Shown in pieces: positions 49,232-57,503 of a DNA stretch of 64,000 nt. Under the pieces are notes generated by a model, which worked only from the letters and a program-made list of their open reading frames with translations, was not told where the DNA came from and ran no database searches. The first letter of the stretch is position 1, and each line of letters begins with the position of its first letter. Origin of the DNA: JANQMX01 sp965247175 (GTDB lineage Bacteria; Pseudomonadota; Alphaproteobacteria; Kiloniellales; DSM-21159); NCBI GenBank assembly GCA_965247175.1, contig OZ252006.1, forward strand, positions 3,100,001-3,164,000. The letters are read 5' to 3'. The position numbers were made by a program, and so were the translations under genes.

Positions 49232-49618
49232 TCAGAGCACGACATAGGCGGCGATCCACGACACCACGGTGAGCACCGCCGCGGCAATGACGACGGCCTG
49301 TCCGCTGCGGTAGACCGTGGGCAGCTCGAAGCCATAGCCGGCATCCCAGAAGAGGTGCCGGATGCCGTTGGCCAGGTGATAGAACAGCGCGATGGTCCAG
49401 CCGAACAGCAGCAGCTGGCCGAAGAAGGAGCCGATGAAGCCCTGCGCCGCCGCATAGCTCTCCGGCCCGCCAGCCGCCGCCGCCAGCCAATAGACCAGCA
49501 GCAAGGTCCCGACCGCCAACGCCACCCCGGTGATGCGGTGCAGGATCGAGAGGATGGAGGTGAGCTGCGGGCGATAGACCTGAAGGTGAGGGGAAAGAGG
49601 CCTGTTGCCGGCTGCCAT
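49232..49618 (-). CDS. sdhC: succinate dehydrogenase cytochrome b556 subunit SdhC
   Basis: A 128-residue three-helix anchor. The family signature PLSPHLQVYRPQLTSILSIL with HRITGVAL is at residues 6-34, and the heme-ligand region FYHLANGIRHLFWDAGYG is at about 80-97. The start is ATG 49618, giving the conserved MAAGNRPLSPHLQ beginning; the longer frame upstream has no support. It is first in sdhCDAB, so the operon promoter must lie in 49619-49795, where no consensus is obvious. Confidence 0.95.
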   Translation of the reverse strand: MAAGNRPLSPHLQVYRPQLTSILSILHRITGVALAVGTLLLVYWLAAAAGGPESYAAAQGFIGSFFGQLLLFGWTIALFYHLANGIRHLFWDAGYGFELPTVYRSGQAVVIAAAVLTVVSWIAAYVVL

Positions 49619-49795
49619 CACATCTGCTCCGTCATCTTCATCCAACGCCGCTGCCGCTGATCGCGCGGCGAATCGCCCACACGGCACTGTACTTCGGTTT
49701 TATTGCGCTGCGAAAAAGCTGTCAACGAACCGCCCATTGAGCCGGCCAGACGCCAAGAAAGGCTTAGCGCCTGTCGTATTCGCACGCCAAGCGGC

Positions 49796-50743
49796 CTAGA
49801 GCCGCCCAGGCCGCACCGCCTGTTCCAACCTGTTCCCGAAGAACACGAAGGCAAGCGCCGCGCAGACCAGCATGAGTGCGGCAACTTCCCACAGGCCGAC
49901 CACTTCGCCCAGGATGAGCGCGCCCGACAGCACCCCGATCACCGGAATCGCCAGCGTAGAAATGGCGGCGATGCCGGCCGGCAGCACCCGCACCAGGGTG
50001 AACCAGGCCCAGTGGCAATAGAGCATGGGGATTGTGGCGCCATAGATCAGGCCGCCCCACTGCAGCACGCTGGCCTCCAGGTTCCAGCCGCGGCCCTGGT
50101 CGATGAAAAGCTGCAGCAGGGTGACGGCGACAAGGCCGCAGAGCAGTTGCCAGCCGGCCAGGGCCGAGGTCGAGATATCCCACTGGAAGCGCTTGAGGAG
50201 GACGGTGCCGGTGCCCCAGGTGATCGCCGCGCCGAGCATGCAGAGGGCGCCGATTGGCGTCTCCTGCACCGCAGAGAGGTCGCCACCCATCAAGAGGGCG
50301 AGGCCGCACATCCCGAGCAAGAGGGCGACGATGCGTGGCCAGGTCAGCCGCTCGCCGAGCAGCCAGGTGGCCTGCAGAGAGGCCCAGACCGGCATGGTGA
50401 AGGCAATGATGGCGGCACGCCCCGAGTCCAGATTGAGCACGCCGAAGCCGGAGAAGACGTGCCAGCCGACGACATTGAACAGGGCGCAGAGCAGCAGCCC
50501 GGGCAAAGCGGCGCGGCGGATCAGGGTCGGCTGGCCGCTGACCGCCGAAATGCAAAGCAGGCCGATGCCGCCGACCGCGAGGCAAATCATGCGAAAATCC
50601 AGCACCGGCGCGACGCTGACGGCGAGCTTCAGGGCCGGCCAGTTGATGCCCCAGAAGAAGGTCAGGGTAACCAGCAAGACGGCGGTGCCGAGGGTCAGGC
50701 CGCGACTCGGCGGCACCGAGCCGTCGGCCTGCACGCTGGTCAT
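49796..50743 (-). CDS. EamA-family (DMT) transporter
   Basis: A 315-residue transporter with ten predicted helices in two EamA repeats (about 20-145 and 165-300). Landmarks are LTFFWGINWPALKLAV in helix 1, and AIIAFTMPVWASLQATWLLG then ERLTWPRIVALLLGMCG at the end of the first repeat. Substrate is unknown. ATG 50743 is preferred: the longer frame runs antisense-like through DUF1289 coding sequence. It lies 7 bp after the DUF1289 gene on the same strand, so the two form an operon. Confidence 0.87.
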   Translation of the reverse strand: MTSVQADGSVPPSRGLTLGTAVLLVTLTFFWGINWPALKLAVSVAPVLDFRMICLAVGGIGLLCISAVSGQPTLIRRAALPGLLLCALFNVVGWHVFSGFGVLNLDSGRAAIIAFTMPVWASLQATWLLGERLTWPRIVALLLGMCGLALLMGGDLSAVQETPIGALCMLGAAITWGTGTVLLKRFQWDISTSALAGWQLLCGLVAVTLLQLFIDQGRGWNLEASVLQWGGLIYGATIPMLYCHWAWFTLVRVLPAGIAAISTLAIPVIGVLSGALILGEVVGLWEVAALMLVCAALAFVFFGNRLEQAVRPGRL

Positions 50744-50750
50744 GAGGCGG

Positions 50751-50990
50751 TCATGACGCAGTGCCGTCGCGGCGTCTCTCTGCCAGCAGGTCCAGCACGG
50801 CCAGCTTCTCCTCACGCGACAGGATGGGCCAGTCGCGGATCTCGTCGATCGTGCGGCGGCAGCCCAGGCACTGGCCGTTGGCATCGTCGATGGTGCAAAC
50901 GGCGATGCAAGGGGAGGGCACGCTGTGGTCGATGGTGCGGCGTCCGCGGCTGCGCCGCCGCGGCCGGACCGCACGCCCTTGCTCGCTCAT
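50751..50990 (-). CDS. DUF1289 Cys-rich small protein
   Basis: A 79-residue protein of the DUF1289 family. Its conserved core VPSPCIAVCTIDDANGQCLG then CRRTIDEIRDWPILSREEK shows the CxxxC...CxxC Cys set, likely metal-binding. The N-terminal 20 residues are Arg-rich. Function is unknown. It is upstream of, and closely spaced with, the EamA transporter. Confidence 0.88.
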   Translation of the reverse strand: MSEQGRAVRPRRRSRGRRTIDHSVPSPCIAVCTIDDANGQCLGCRRTIDEIRDWPILSREEKLAVLDLLAERRRDGTAS

Positions 50991-51052
50991 GAACCGACCC
51001 TCGAAGTTCGTGGCACCAACCTTACCTCTTTACCGGCGTTTCAGTCTGACGC

Positions 51053-52828
51053 ATGTCTGTCGGCGACATGGGTAGCGGTCGCATCTTTGTGAAGCACTTG
51101 CCAAGGGCCTCTGCGCGCATGGCAGACACCTGGCTGCGCCAGGTTCGGCTGCTGAGCGGCCTGATTCTCTTCGTCTTCCTGACCAGCCATATCCTCAACC
51201 ACGCCGCCGGTCTCTGGTCCCTGGCCGCCATGGACGCGGGCCGGGAGCTCTTCGTCGCCGTCTGGCGGAGCGGGCTCGGCACCCTCCTGCTCTACGCAGC
51301 CGTGGTGCTGCATCTGATCGCCGCGCTCATTCATATCTATCGTGAACGGACGCCTCACTTCGAGCCGCTGGGCACGCTGCGCCTGCTTCTCGGCCTGGTC
51401 ATCCCGATCCTCCTCATTCCCCACGTGCTGGGCACGAGGGTGGTCCATGAAATCTACCAGATTTGGGACGACTATGCCTATATCCTGCTGATCTTCTTCG
51501 ATATTTCGCCGTGGTCCGGCGTCAAGCAAGCGGCCTTGACGGTGATCGCCTGGCTGCACGCCTGCATCGGCCTGCACCTCTGGCTGCGCTTCAAGCCCTG
51601 GTACGGCCGCCTGCGCTGGTGGCTCTTCGCGGCGGCCCTGCTGCTGCCGACTTTCGGCCTGCTCGGCGTCTGGTCCGGCGGGCAGGACATTCTGCGCCTG
51701 GCCGAGGATCCGGCCTGGAGCGTGCAGCGGGACATTATCGTCGGCATGATCACCAACCGCGCCTCCCAGGCCTTTCAGGCCCAGGCGGCCGACCTGCTGT
51801 TCTCGGTCTTGCTGGGACTGCTGCTGGCCGCCCTGGCGCTGCGGCTGCTGCGCGGCTGGTGGGTCAAGCGGCGCGGCGGCTTCGCCCTGACCTATCCCGA
51901 CGGCCGGCAGGCGCGCGGGGAAAAGGGCATGAGCATCCTCGACGTCAGCCGCCGCCACGCCATTCCCCATGCCTCCCTCTGCGGCGGCCGCGGCCGTTGC
52001 TCGACCTGCCGGGTGCGGGTCGGCGACGGCCTGGACAGCCTGCCGCCGGTCAGCGAGGCAGAGCAGAAGGTGCTCAAGCGCGTGCGGGCGGCGCCCAACG
52101 TGCGCCTGGCCTGTCAGACCAAGCCGAGCGGCAACCACGCGGTAACGCCGCTTCTGCCACCCGACATCACGGCACGCGACATCCGCAATGCCGTGCCGCC
52201 GCGCCAGGGCGAAGAGCGCGATGCGGTCATTCTCTTCGCCGATCTGCGCAGCTTCACCCGCCTCTCCGAAGACAAGCTGCCCTACGACGTGGTCTTCCTG
52301 CTCAATCGCTACTTCGCCGCCATGGGCGAAGCGGTGGAAGCGGCCGGCGGGCGCATCGACAAGTTCATCGGCGATGGTGTCATGGCGCTCTTCGGCACCG
52401 AAGGTGAGGCCACCGGGGACGCCGCCGAGGGCTGCCGGCAGGCCCTGCGCGCGGCTGCGGCCATGACCGAGCGTCTGGCAGAGATGAACCGCAGCCTGGC
52501 GAGCGAGCTACCGGAGCCTCTGCGCATGGGCATCGGCATCCACGTCGGACCCGTCATCCTGGGTGAGATGGGCTACGGCGCCGTGCGTTCCCTCACCGCC
52601 ATCGGCGACGTGGTCAACACGGCGAGCCGCCTGGAGGCGCTGACCAAGACCTATGGCGCCGAGTTGCTGGTCTCGGCGCCGGTGGTGGCACGCAGCGGCT
52701 GGTCGCTGCCCGCGGCGCGGCGCGAGGAGGTCCAGGTGCGGGGGCGGAATGAGCCGCTCGAGGTTTGGGTCGTGGAACACGCGGCCAGCCTGGCCGAGTT
52801 GCAGGAAGCCGACGCGTCGCATGCTTGA
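51053..52828 (+). CDS. membrane-anchored [2Fe-2S]-adenylate/guanylate cyclase fusion
   Basis: A 591-residue three-part protein. (1) Residues about 25-280 form a six-helix membrane anchor with several helix His (SHILNHAAG, VLHLIAALIHI, LHACIGLHLW), resembling succinate-dehydrogenase-type b-heme anchors such as S. meliloti CyaC. (2) About 285-365 is a plant-type ferredoxin domain with Cys in SLCGGRGRCSTCRVRVG and RLACQT. (3) About 385-580 is a class III cyclase with both metal Asp (ILFADLRSF, KFIGDGVMALFG) and GDVVNTASRLEAL carrying the transition-state Asn/Arg. All catalytic residues are present. A redox-controlled cyclic-nucleotide signal is inferred. The start could also be ATG 51119 (MADTWLR). 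Confidence 0.88.
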   Translation: MSVGDMGSGRIFVKHLPRASARMADTWLRQVRLLSGLILFVFLTSHILNHAAGLWSLAAMDAGRELFVAVWRSGLGTLLLYAAVVLHLIAALIHIYRERTPHFEPLGTLRLLLGLVIPILLIPHVLGTRVVHEIYQIWDDYAYILLIFFDISPWSGVKQAALTVIAWLHACIGLHLWLRFKPWYGRLRWWLFAAALLLPTFGLLGVWSGGQDILRLAEDPAWSVQRDIIVGMITNRASQAFQAQAADLLFSVLLGLLLAALALRLLRGWWVKRRGGFALTYPDGRQARGEKGMSILDVSRRHAIPHASLCGGRGRCSTCRVRVGDGLDSLPPVSEAEQKVLKRVRAAPNVRLACQTKPSGNHAVTPLLPPDITARDIRNAVPPRQGEERDAVILFADLRSFTRLSEDKLPYDVVFLLNRYFAAMGEAVEAAGGRIDKFIGDGVMALFGTEGEATGDAAEGCRQALRAAAAMTERLAEMNRSLASELPEPLRMGIGIHVGPVILGEMGYGAVRSLTAIGDVVNTASRLEALTKTYGAELLVSAPVVARSGWSLPAARREEVQVRGRNEPLEVWVVEHAASLAELQEADASHA

Positions 52829-52910
52829 CGGCAGGTGCCGGGCGGTGTCGTCTTGGCCTGCGCAAAACAGCCGTGATTGCCGGCCGCGGTAGACCCATGG
52901 CGAAGGACCC

Positions 52911-54095
52911 ATGACCAGCACTCTGTCCGACCTCTTGTCCGCGCTCGACCGGGCCGCAGGGACCCCCCTCGAGCAGGCCAGCTCGCTGCCGCCTGAGCTC
53001 TATCGCTCGCCGGAGCTCTTGGCACTGGAACGCGCCCACCTCTTCCATCGCGGCTGGGTCTGCCTTGGCCGGACCGCCGACATTCCCGAGACGGGCGACT
53101 ACCTCACCTTCACCATCGGCGAGCAGCCGGTCTTCGCCCTGCGCGGCCAAGACGGCACCATCCGCTGCTTCGCCAACGTCTGTCGGCACCGCATGATGCG
53201 GCTCTTGGAAGGCAAGGGCCAATGCCGGCACATCGTCTGTCCCTACCATGCTTGGACCTACGATCTGGATGGGCGCCTGCTCCGCGCGCCCTTCATGAAG
53301 GAAACGCCCGACTTTGCGACCGACGAGGTGCGCCTGGCCGAGCTGTCCTGCGAGATCTGGCAGGGCTGGATCTACGCTTCGCTCGACCCCAATGCGCCCA
53401 ACTTGAGCGACCAACTCGCCCCCCTCGAAACGATGGTGGGCCGCTATCGCATGGCCGACTACGTGCCAGTGGTGATGCAGGACCACGTCTGGCAGACGAA
53501 CTGGAAAATCCTGACCGAGAACTTCATGGAGGGCTATCACCTCCCGGTTTCCCACGCCAAGACCGTGGGCGCCTGGTTCCCGACCAAGGACACGCGCTTT
53601 CCCGAGGACCGTTTCGAGGCCTTCACCTATCAGACCTTCCCCAAGAACGCGGACGCGGTCTATGGCCTGGCCCATGCCGACAACGACGTCTTGGAGGGGG
53701 AATGGCGCCGCACCACGGTGATGCCGACGGTCTTTCCCAGCCATATGTACGTGCTGGCGCCGGACCATCTCTGGTACCTCTCGCTCAACCCGCGTTCGGT
53801 CGGCGAGGTCGAGGTGCGCTTCGGGGCGGCCTTGGCGCCGGAAGTCTATGCGGGACTGGAGGACAGGACGGCGGCCCTGACCGACATGGTCGACTTCTTC
53901 GACCGGGTCAACGAAGAGGACCGCCATGTGGTCGAGGCGATCTACGCCAACAGCGCCGCCCCTCTGGCCACGCCGGGGCGCTTGAGCTGGCTGGAGCGCG
54001 AGCTACACGACTTCCACGCCTATCTCGCGCGGGTTCTGTCGGCGCCTGAGGCTTCGGCTAGCGCTGGGCCAAGAGCGCTTCGATCTCTGCCGTAA
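52911..54095 (+). CDS. Rieske aromatic-ring-hydroxylating dioxygenase alpha subunit-like
   Basis: A 394-residue Rieske oxygenase. The Rieske [2Fe-2S] motif is NVCRHRMM (about residue 90) and CPYHAWTYDLDG (about 110). The catalytic domain has the mononuclear-iron NWKILTENFMEGYHLPVSHA with D/E-x-x-H-x4-H. Substrate is not assignable; such single-component alphas act on aromatic, quaternary-amine or sterol substrates with a separate reductase, none of which is adjacent. The last 38 bp overlap the convergent glutathione peroxidase gene, so the C-terminal 12 residues may be a read-on tail. Confidence 0.87.
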   Translation: MTSTLSDLLSALDRAAGTPLEQASSLPPELYRSPELLALERAHLFHRGWVCLGRTADIPETGDYLTFTIGEQPVFALRGQDGTIRCFANVCRHRMMRLLEGKGQCRHIVCPYHAWTYDLDGRLLRAPFMKETPDFATDEVRLAELSCEIWQGWIYASLDPNAPNLSDQLAPLETMVGRYRMADYVPVVMQDHVWQTNWKILTENFMEGYHLPVSHAKTVGAWFPTKDTRFPEDRFEAFTYQTFPKNADAVYGLAHADNDVLEGEWRRTTVMPTVFPSHMYVLAPDHLWYLSLNPRSVGEVEVRFGAALAPEVYAGLEDRTAALTDMVDFFDRVNEEDRHVVEAIYANSAAPLATPGRLSWLERELHDFHAYLARVLSAPEASASAGPRALRSLP

Positions 54096-54603
54096 TCTCC
54101 GGCGCACCCGGCTCCACCCGGGACGACCAAGCACCGACCACCTCGCCCTCGGGCGAGAGCAGGAACTTGTGGAAGTTCCAGCGCGGCGTGCCACGCTGCG
54201 CGCCGAGCTCCGCGGCAATCCAGCGATAGAGCGGATGGGCGCCTTCGCCCTTCACCGTCTCCAGGCTGGTCATGGGAAACTCGATGCCATAGGTCAGCTC
54301 GCAGAATTCCTTGATCTCGCCGTCCGTGCCATACTCCTGACGCCCGAAATCCTGCGAGGGCACGCCGAGCACCACCAAGCCGTCATCGCGATAGCGCTCC
54401 CACAGCGCCTGCAGTGCTTCGTACTGATAAGTGAAGCCGCAGAAGGAGGCGGTGTTGACCAGCAGCACCGGCCGTCCATCGAAGCCGGACATCGGCAGCG
54501 GCTCTCCCTCGATCGAGGTGAAGCTGAAGTCGTGGGCGGTGTTCGCGGCCTGCGCGCCCGAGGCGACGACCAAGCCTAAGGCCAATACAAGCATGCGGAG
54601 CAT
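54058..54603 (-). CDS. periplasmic glutathione peroxidase (Cys type)
   Basis: A 181-residue thioredoxin-fold peroxidase. A signal peptide (1-19, LVLALGLVVASGAQA) indicates export. The peroxidatic Cys (residue 55) is in VNTASFCGFTYQYEAL. The Gln of the catalytic tetrad is in VLGVPSQDFGRQEYG, and Trp/Asn are in TPRWNFHKFLLS. It reduces H2O2 or organic peroxides, probably using thioredoxin or another periplasmic thiol. It overlaps the Rieske gene tail to tail by 38 bp. Confidence 0.9.
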   Translation of the reverse strand: MLRMLVLALGLVVASGAQAANTAHDFSFTSIEGEPLPMSGFDGRPVLLVNTASFCGFTYQYEALQALWERYRDDGLVVLGVPSQDFGRQEYGTDGEIKEFCELTYGIEFPMTSLETVKGEGAHPLYRWIAAELGAQRGTPRWNFHKFLLSPEGEVVGAWSSRVEPGAPEITAEIEALLAQR

Positions 54604-54684
54604 GTCGAGGACGCCTTTGTCGGTTTACGGGTCAATCGAGTAGATAGCGCAGAGACGCCGAGGAACCAGTCACGAGGTGATGCA

Positions 54685-55452
54685 ATGGACGTCGCGTTCG
54701 GCCTGACGGCTGAGGATTACGCCCGCTACCGCGCCGGCTTTCCGGACAGTTTTTTCGACCGGCTGACCGCGCTCGGGTTCGCCGACGGCGATCAGGCGGT
54801 GCTCGACCTCGGCACCGGCACCGGTGCCTTGGCGTTGGCTTTCGCCGAGCGTGGCAACCGGGTTGTCGCCCTGGACCCGGCGCCGGAGATGCTGGAACAG
54901 GCAAAACGCCGCGCCGACGCCCGCGGCCTGGAACTGGAGTTTCAGCAGCGCGGGGCGGAAGCCACCGATATGCCCGACGCCGCCTTCGATGCGGTCTCGG
55001 CGGCGACCTGCTGGCATTGGTTCGACCGGCCGCGTGCCGCAGAAGAGTGCGCCCGCGTGCTCAAGCCAGGCGGCCTGCTGCTGATCGCCGCCATGGATTG
55101 GCACACCACGCCCGGCAGCGTGCTCGAAACGTCGGTGGACCTGATCACCGAGCACAATCCGGCCTGGGCCAAAGGCTCCAGCTACGGCTTCGATCCCAAT
55201 TGGGGCTGGGAGCTGCTGCACCACGGCTTTACCGTCGAAAGTGCCTTTGCCTACGTCGAGCCGATCGCCTACAGCCACGAGGCTTGGCGCGGGCGCGTCC
55301 GGGCCTCTGCCGGGGTCGGCGCCTCGCTCGTGCCAGACAAGGTGGCGGCCTTCGATGCCGCGCACCAAGCGCTTCTCGCCGAACGTTTCCCAGCCGACCC
55401 GCTGGCGATCGAGCATCGCATTTGTGCGCTGCTCGCCCGCAAGCACGGCTGA
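54685..55452 (+). CDS. class I SAM-dependent methyltransferase
   Basis: A 255-residue methyltransferase. Motif I VLDLGTGTGALALAFAERG (about residues 39-57), acidic motif II VVALDPAPEML, motif post-I GAEATDMPDAAFDAV, and RVLKPGGLLLIAAMDW are all present. The AATCWHWFD stretch is typical of UbiE/Tam-like small-molecule methyltransferases. The substrate is unknown. It diverges from the glutathione peroxidase (81 bp) and is convergent with a 56-residue small ORF. Confidence 0.88.
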   Translation: MDVAFGLTAEDYARYRAGFPDSFFDRLTALGFADGDQAVLDLGTGTGALALAFAERGNRVVALDPAPEMLEQAKRRADARGLELEFQQRGAEATDMPDAAFDAVSAATCWHWFDRPRAAEECARVLKPGGLLLIAAMDWHTTPGSVLETSVDLITEHNPAWAKGSSYGFDPNWGWELLHHGFTVESAFAYVEPIAYSHEAWRGRVRASAGVGASLVPDKVAAFDAAHQALLAERFPADPLAIEHRICALLARKHG

Positions 55453-55473
55453 GCCACGAACGGAAGCCTGAGC

Positions 55474-55644
55474 CTAAAGAATGCTGTCCTGCAGGGCCCG
55501 CATCTTGACGACGAAGGGGCTGGTCGTCAGCCGATCGAGCGCTTCTTTGTAGATCTCGATTTGCGCGTTAAGTCGCTCGCTCGAGCCCTGCACGCCGTTC
55601 AGCGCGGTGTCCAGACTTGCAGCGTTGTGCGTGTGATTTCGCAT
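55474..55644 (-). CDS. small hypothetical protein (56 residues)
   Basis: ATG at 55644 to TAG at 55474 gives a 56-residue product beginning MRNHTHNAASLDTALNGVQG and ending VVKMRALQDSIL. Codons favour G/C at third positions as in neighbours. A GGAAGGGATCGGGA stretch just upstream can serve as ribosome-binding site. The predicted product is helical and soluble, with heptad-like spacing in the middle (SERLNAQIEIYKEALDRL). No family is recognised. Confidence 0.55.
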   Translation of the reverse strand: MRNHTHNAASLDTALNGVQGSSERLNAQIEIYKEALDRLTTSPFVVKMRALQDSIL

Positions 55645-56015
55645 TGTCCCGATCCCTTCCTGGCTGGGTCATATCCATCGTGGAGCAGTGGAATACGCCG
55701 CCTGGGGTCCGCCGGATCAGGTTTCATTTGGCACAAAAAAAGAGAGTCTATCGTCCTGGTCGTATACCCGATCCGCTTGTCTTGCTGAAGTAACAGTAAA
55801 ACCGACAGGGAGCATGCGGTCTATAGTGGTGAAAAGCAGGGCAAATCCGATAGACTTAAGTATATACCCGCGCTTTCGTTGGGTTTTACATATAATTAGG
55901 CAGTTTTCTCTAGCATTCCCCTATCTTCTGTCGCTTTTTACTAGAGCGCACGAACCGCTAAGTGACTTAAGGATGCAAACCGCCGACAGAGGCGGATGAC
56001 CTGAAGGGAATGCCA
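55645..56015. other. A/T-rich intergenic stretch before the chemoreceptor gene
   Basis: This 371-bp gap is markedly more A/T-rich than the rest of the window, including ACTTAAGTATATACC and TTTTACATATAATTAG. A perfect TATAAT hexamer at 55891-55896 is a plausible -10, but no -35 lies at 16-18 bp. No open frame of conserved look, no stem with a T-tract and no repeat of the A-F family is present. It probably holds the divergent promoters of the 56-residue gene and the chemoreceptor. Confidence 0.6.
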
Positions 56016-57491
56016 ATGATCAAGAAGTTCACCCGGGACGCCAAACGCAGCGACAACAGCTTCAAGCAGATGGTCGACGATATGCCGCTGGCAATCATGA
56101 CCTGCGAGCTCGAGAACTTCACGATCGACTATGCCAACGCCAAGTCGATCGAGCTGCTCAAGTCGATCGAGCATGCCTTGAACCTGAGAGCAGAGGACAT
56201 CGTCGGAACCTCGATCGACGTCTTCCACAAGCGGCCGCAGCATCAGCGCGATCTCCTGAGCAATCCGAAGAATCTGCCCCACCAGGCCCGCATCCACATC
56301 GCCGGCGAAGTCCTCGACCTCGATATCCGGCCGGTGTTCGACAACAGCGGAGCCTACCTCTACCCCATGCTGGCCTGGAACGTGGTCACCAAGGAGGTGC
56401 AGGCCGAGCAGGACACCAAGCGCCTCTTGGAGATGGTCGACAAGATGCCGATCAACGTCATGACCTGCGACCTCCAGGACTTCCGCATCAACTATGCGAA
56501 CGAGACCAGCCTGAAGACCCTAAAGGGCATCGAAGAGCATCTGCCGATCAAGGCCGACAGCCTGCTCGGCGAGACCATCGACGTCTTCCACAAGAACCCG
56601 AGCCATCAGCGCAACCTGCTGAGCGATCCGTCCAACCTGCCGCATAGCGCGCAGATCCGGGTCGGGCCGGAGGTGTTGAGCCTCAACGTTTCGGCCATCA
56701 GCGATGCCGACGGCAGCTATCTCGGCCCCATGGTCACCTGGGCGATCATCACGGAGAACGTCCGGCTGGCGGAGAACGTTACCGAAGTCGTCGACGGCAT
56801 GACGGAAACCGCCCGGCAGATGGACGGCTCGGCCGGCGAGCTGCGCGCCCTGGCTGATCAGGCCTCGCAGCAGGCCAACTCCGTCTCCTCCGCCGCCGAA
56901 GAAATGTCGGCCTCGATCAACGAGATCTCCGCCCGCATCTCGGAAGCCTCGTCCATCTCCAGCGAGGCCGTCGGCGAGGCGCAGCAATCGAAGGACCTGG
57001 TCGACTCTCTGGTCGAGACGGCAGAGGGGATCGGCCAGATCACCGACGTCATCAACGACATCGCCGATCAGACCAACCTGCTTGCCCTCAACGCCACCAT
57101 CGAGGCGGCGCGCGCCGGTGATGCCGGCAAGGGCTTTGCCGTGGTCGCCAGCGAGGTGAAGTCTCTGGCGCAGAAGACCAGCCAGGCGACGCAGGAGATC
57201 AAGCAGCAGATCGAGCGCGTGCAGGAGGTTACCAGCAAGACCGCCAGCTCCAGCCAGTCGATCGCTGACACCATCGGCAAGATCAACGAGATCGCCACGC
57301 AGGTCGCCGCTGCGGTCGAGGAGCAGGCGGCCGCCACCTCAGAGGTGACGCGCAACATCACCGGTGTCTCGGAAGCCTCCGGCAACACCGGTGCCGCCGC
57401 GCAGAACGTCAGCGAAGTGGCCTCGCAGATCAACGACTACTCCTCTCGCATGAAGGAGCAGGTCGACGTCTTCCTCAGCAGCCAACGCTAG
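56016..57491 (+). CDS. soluble methyl-accepting chemotaxis protein with duplicated PAS-like sensor
   Basis: A 491-residue chemoreceptor without transmembrane segments. Two tandem copies of a PAS-like domain (about residues 12-125 and 130-245) share MPxxxMTC, TIDVFHKxPxHQRxLLS and NLPHxAxI. A MCP signalling domain follows (about 270-490), with the hairpin tip DQTNLLALNATIEAARAGDA and GKGFAVVASEVKSLAQKT. The conserved Cys in each sensor copy (TCELENF, TCDLQDF) is notable. ATG 56016 is preferred because the GAAGGGA site would touch the ATG at 56010. No che genes are adjacent. It is likely a cytoplasmic sensor of an internal or redox signal. Confidence 0.9.
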   Translation: MIKKFTRDAKRSDNSFKQMVDDMPLAIMTCELENFTIDYANAKSIELLKSIEHALNLRAEDIVGTSIDVFHKRPQHQRDLLSNPKNLPHQARIHIAGEVLDLDIRPVFDNSGAYLYPMLAWNVVTKEVQAEQDTKRLLEMVDKMPINVMTCDLQDFRINYANETSLKTLKGIEEHLPIKADSLLGETIDVFHKNPSHQRNLLSDPSNLPHSAQIRVGPEVLSLNVSAISDADGSYLGPMVTWAIITENVRLAENVTEVVDGMTETARQMDGSAGELRALADQASQQANSVSSAAEEMSASINEISARISEASSISSEAVGEAQQSKDLVDSLVETAEGIGQITDVINDIADQTNLLALNATIEAARAGDAGKGFAVVASEVKSLAQKTSQATQEIKQQIERVQEVTSKTASSSQSIADTIGKINEIATQVAAAVEEQAAATSEVTRNITGVSEASGNTGAAAQNVSEVASQINDYSSRMKEQVDVFLSSQR

Positions 57492-57503
57492 GGGTGGCGG
57501 CGC

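Noticed and set aside
55956..55993. Flagellar sigma-28 promoter before the chemoreceptor (TAAG...GCCGACAG)
   Set aside because: Spacing is about 10 or 19 bp rather than 15, and the -10 half is imperfect.
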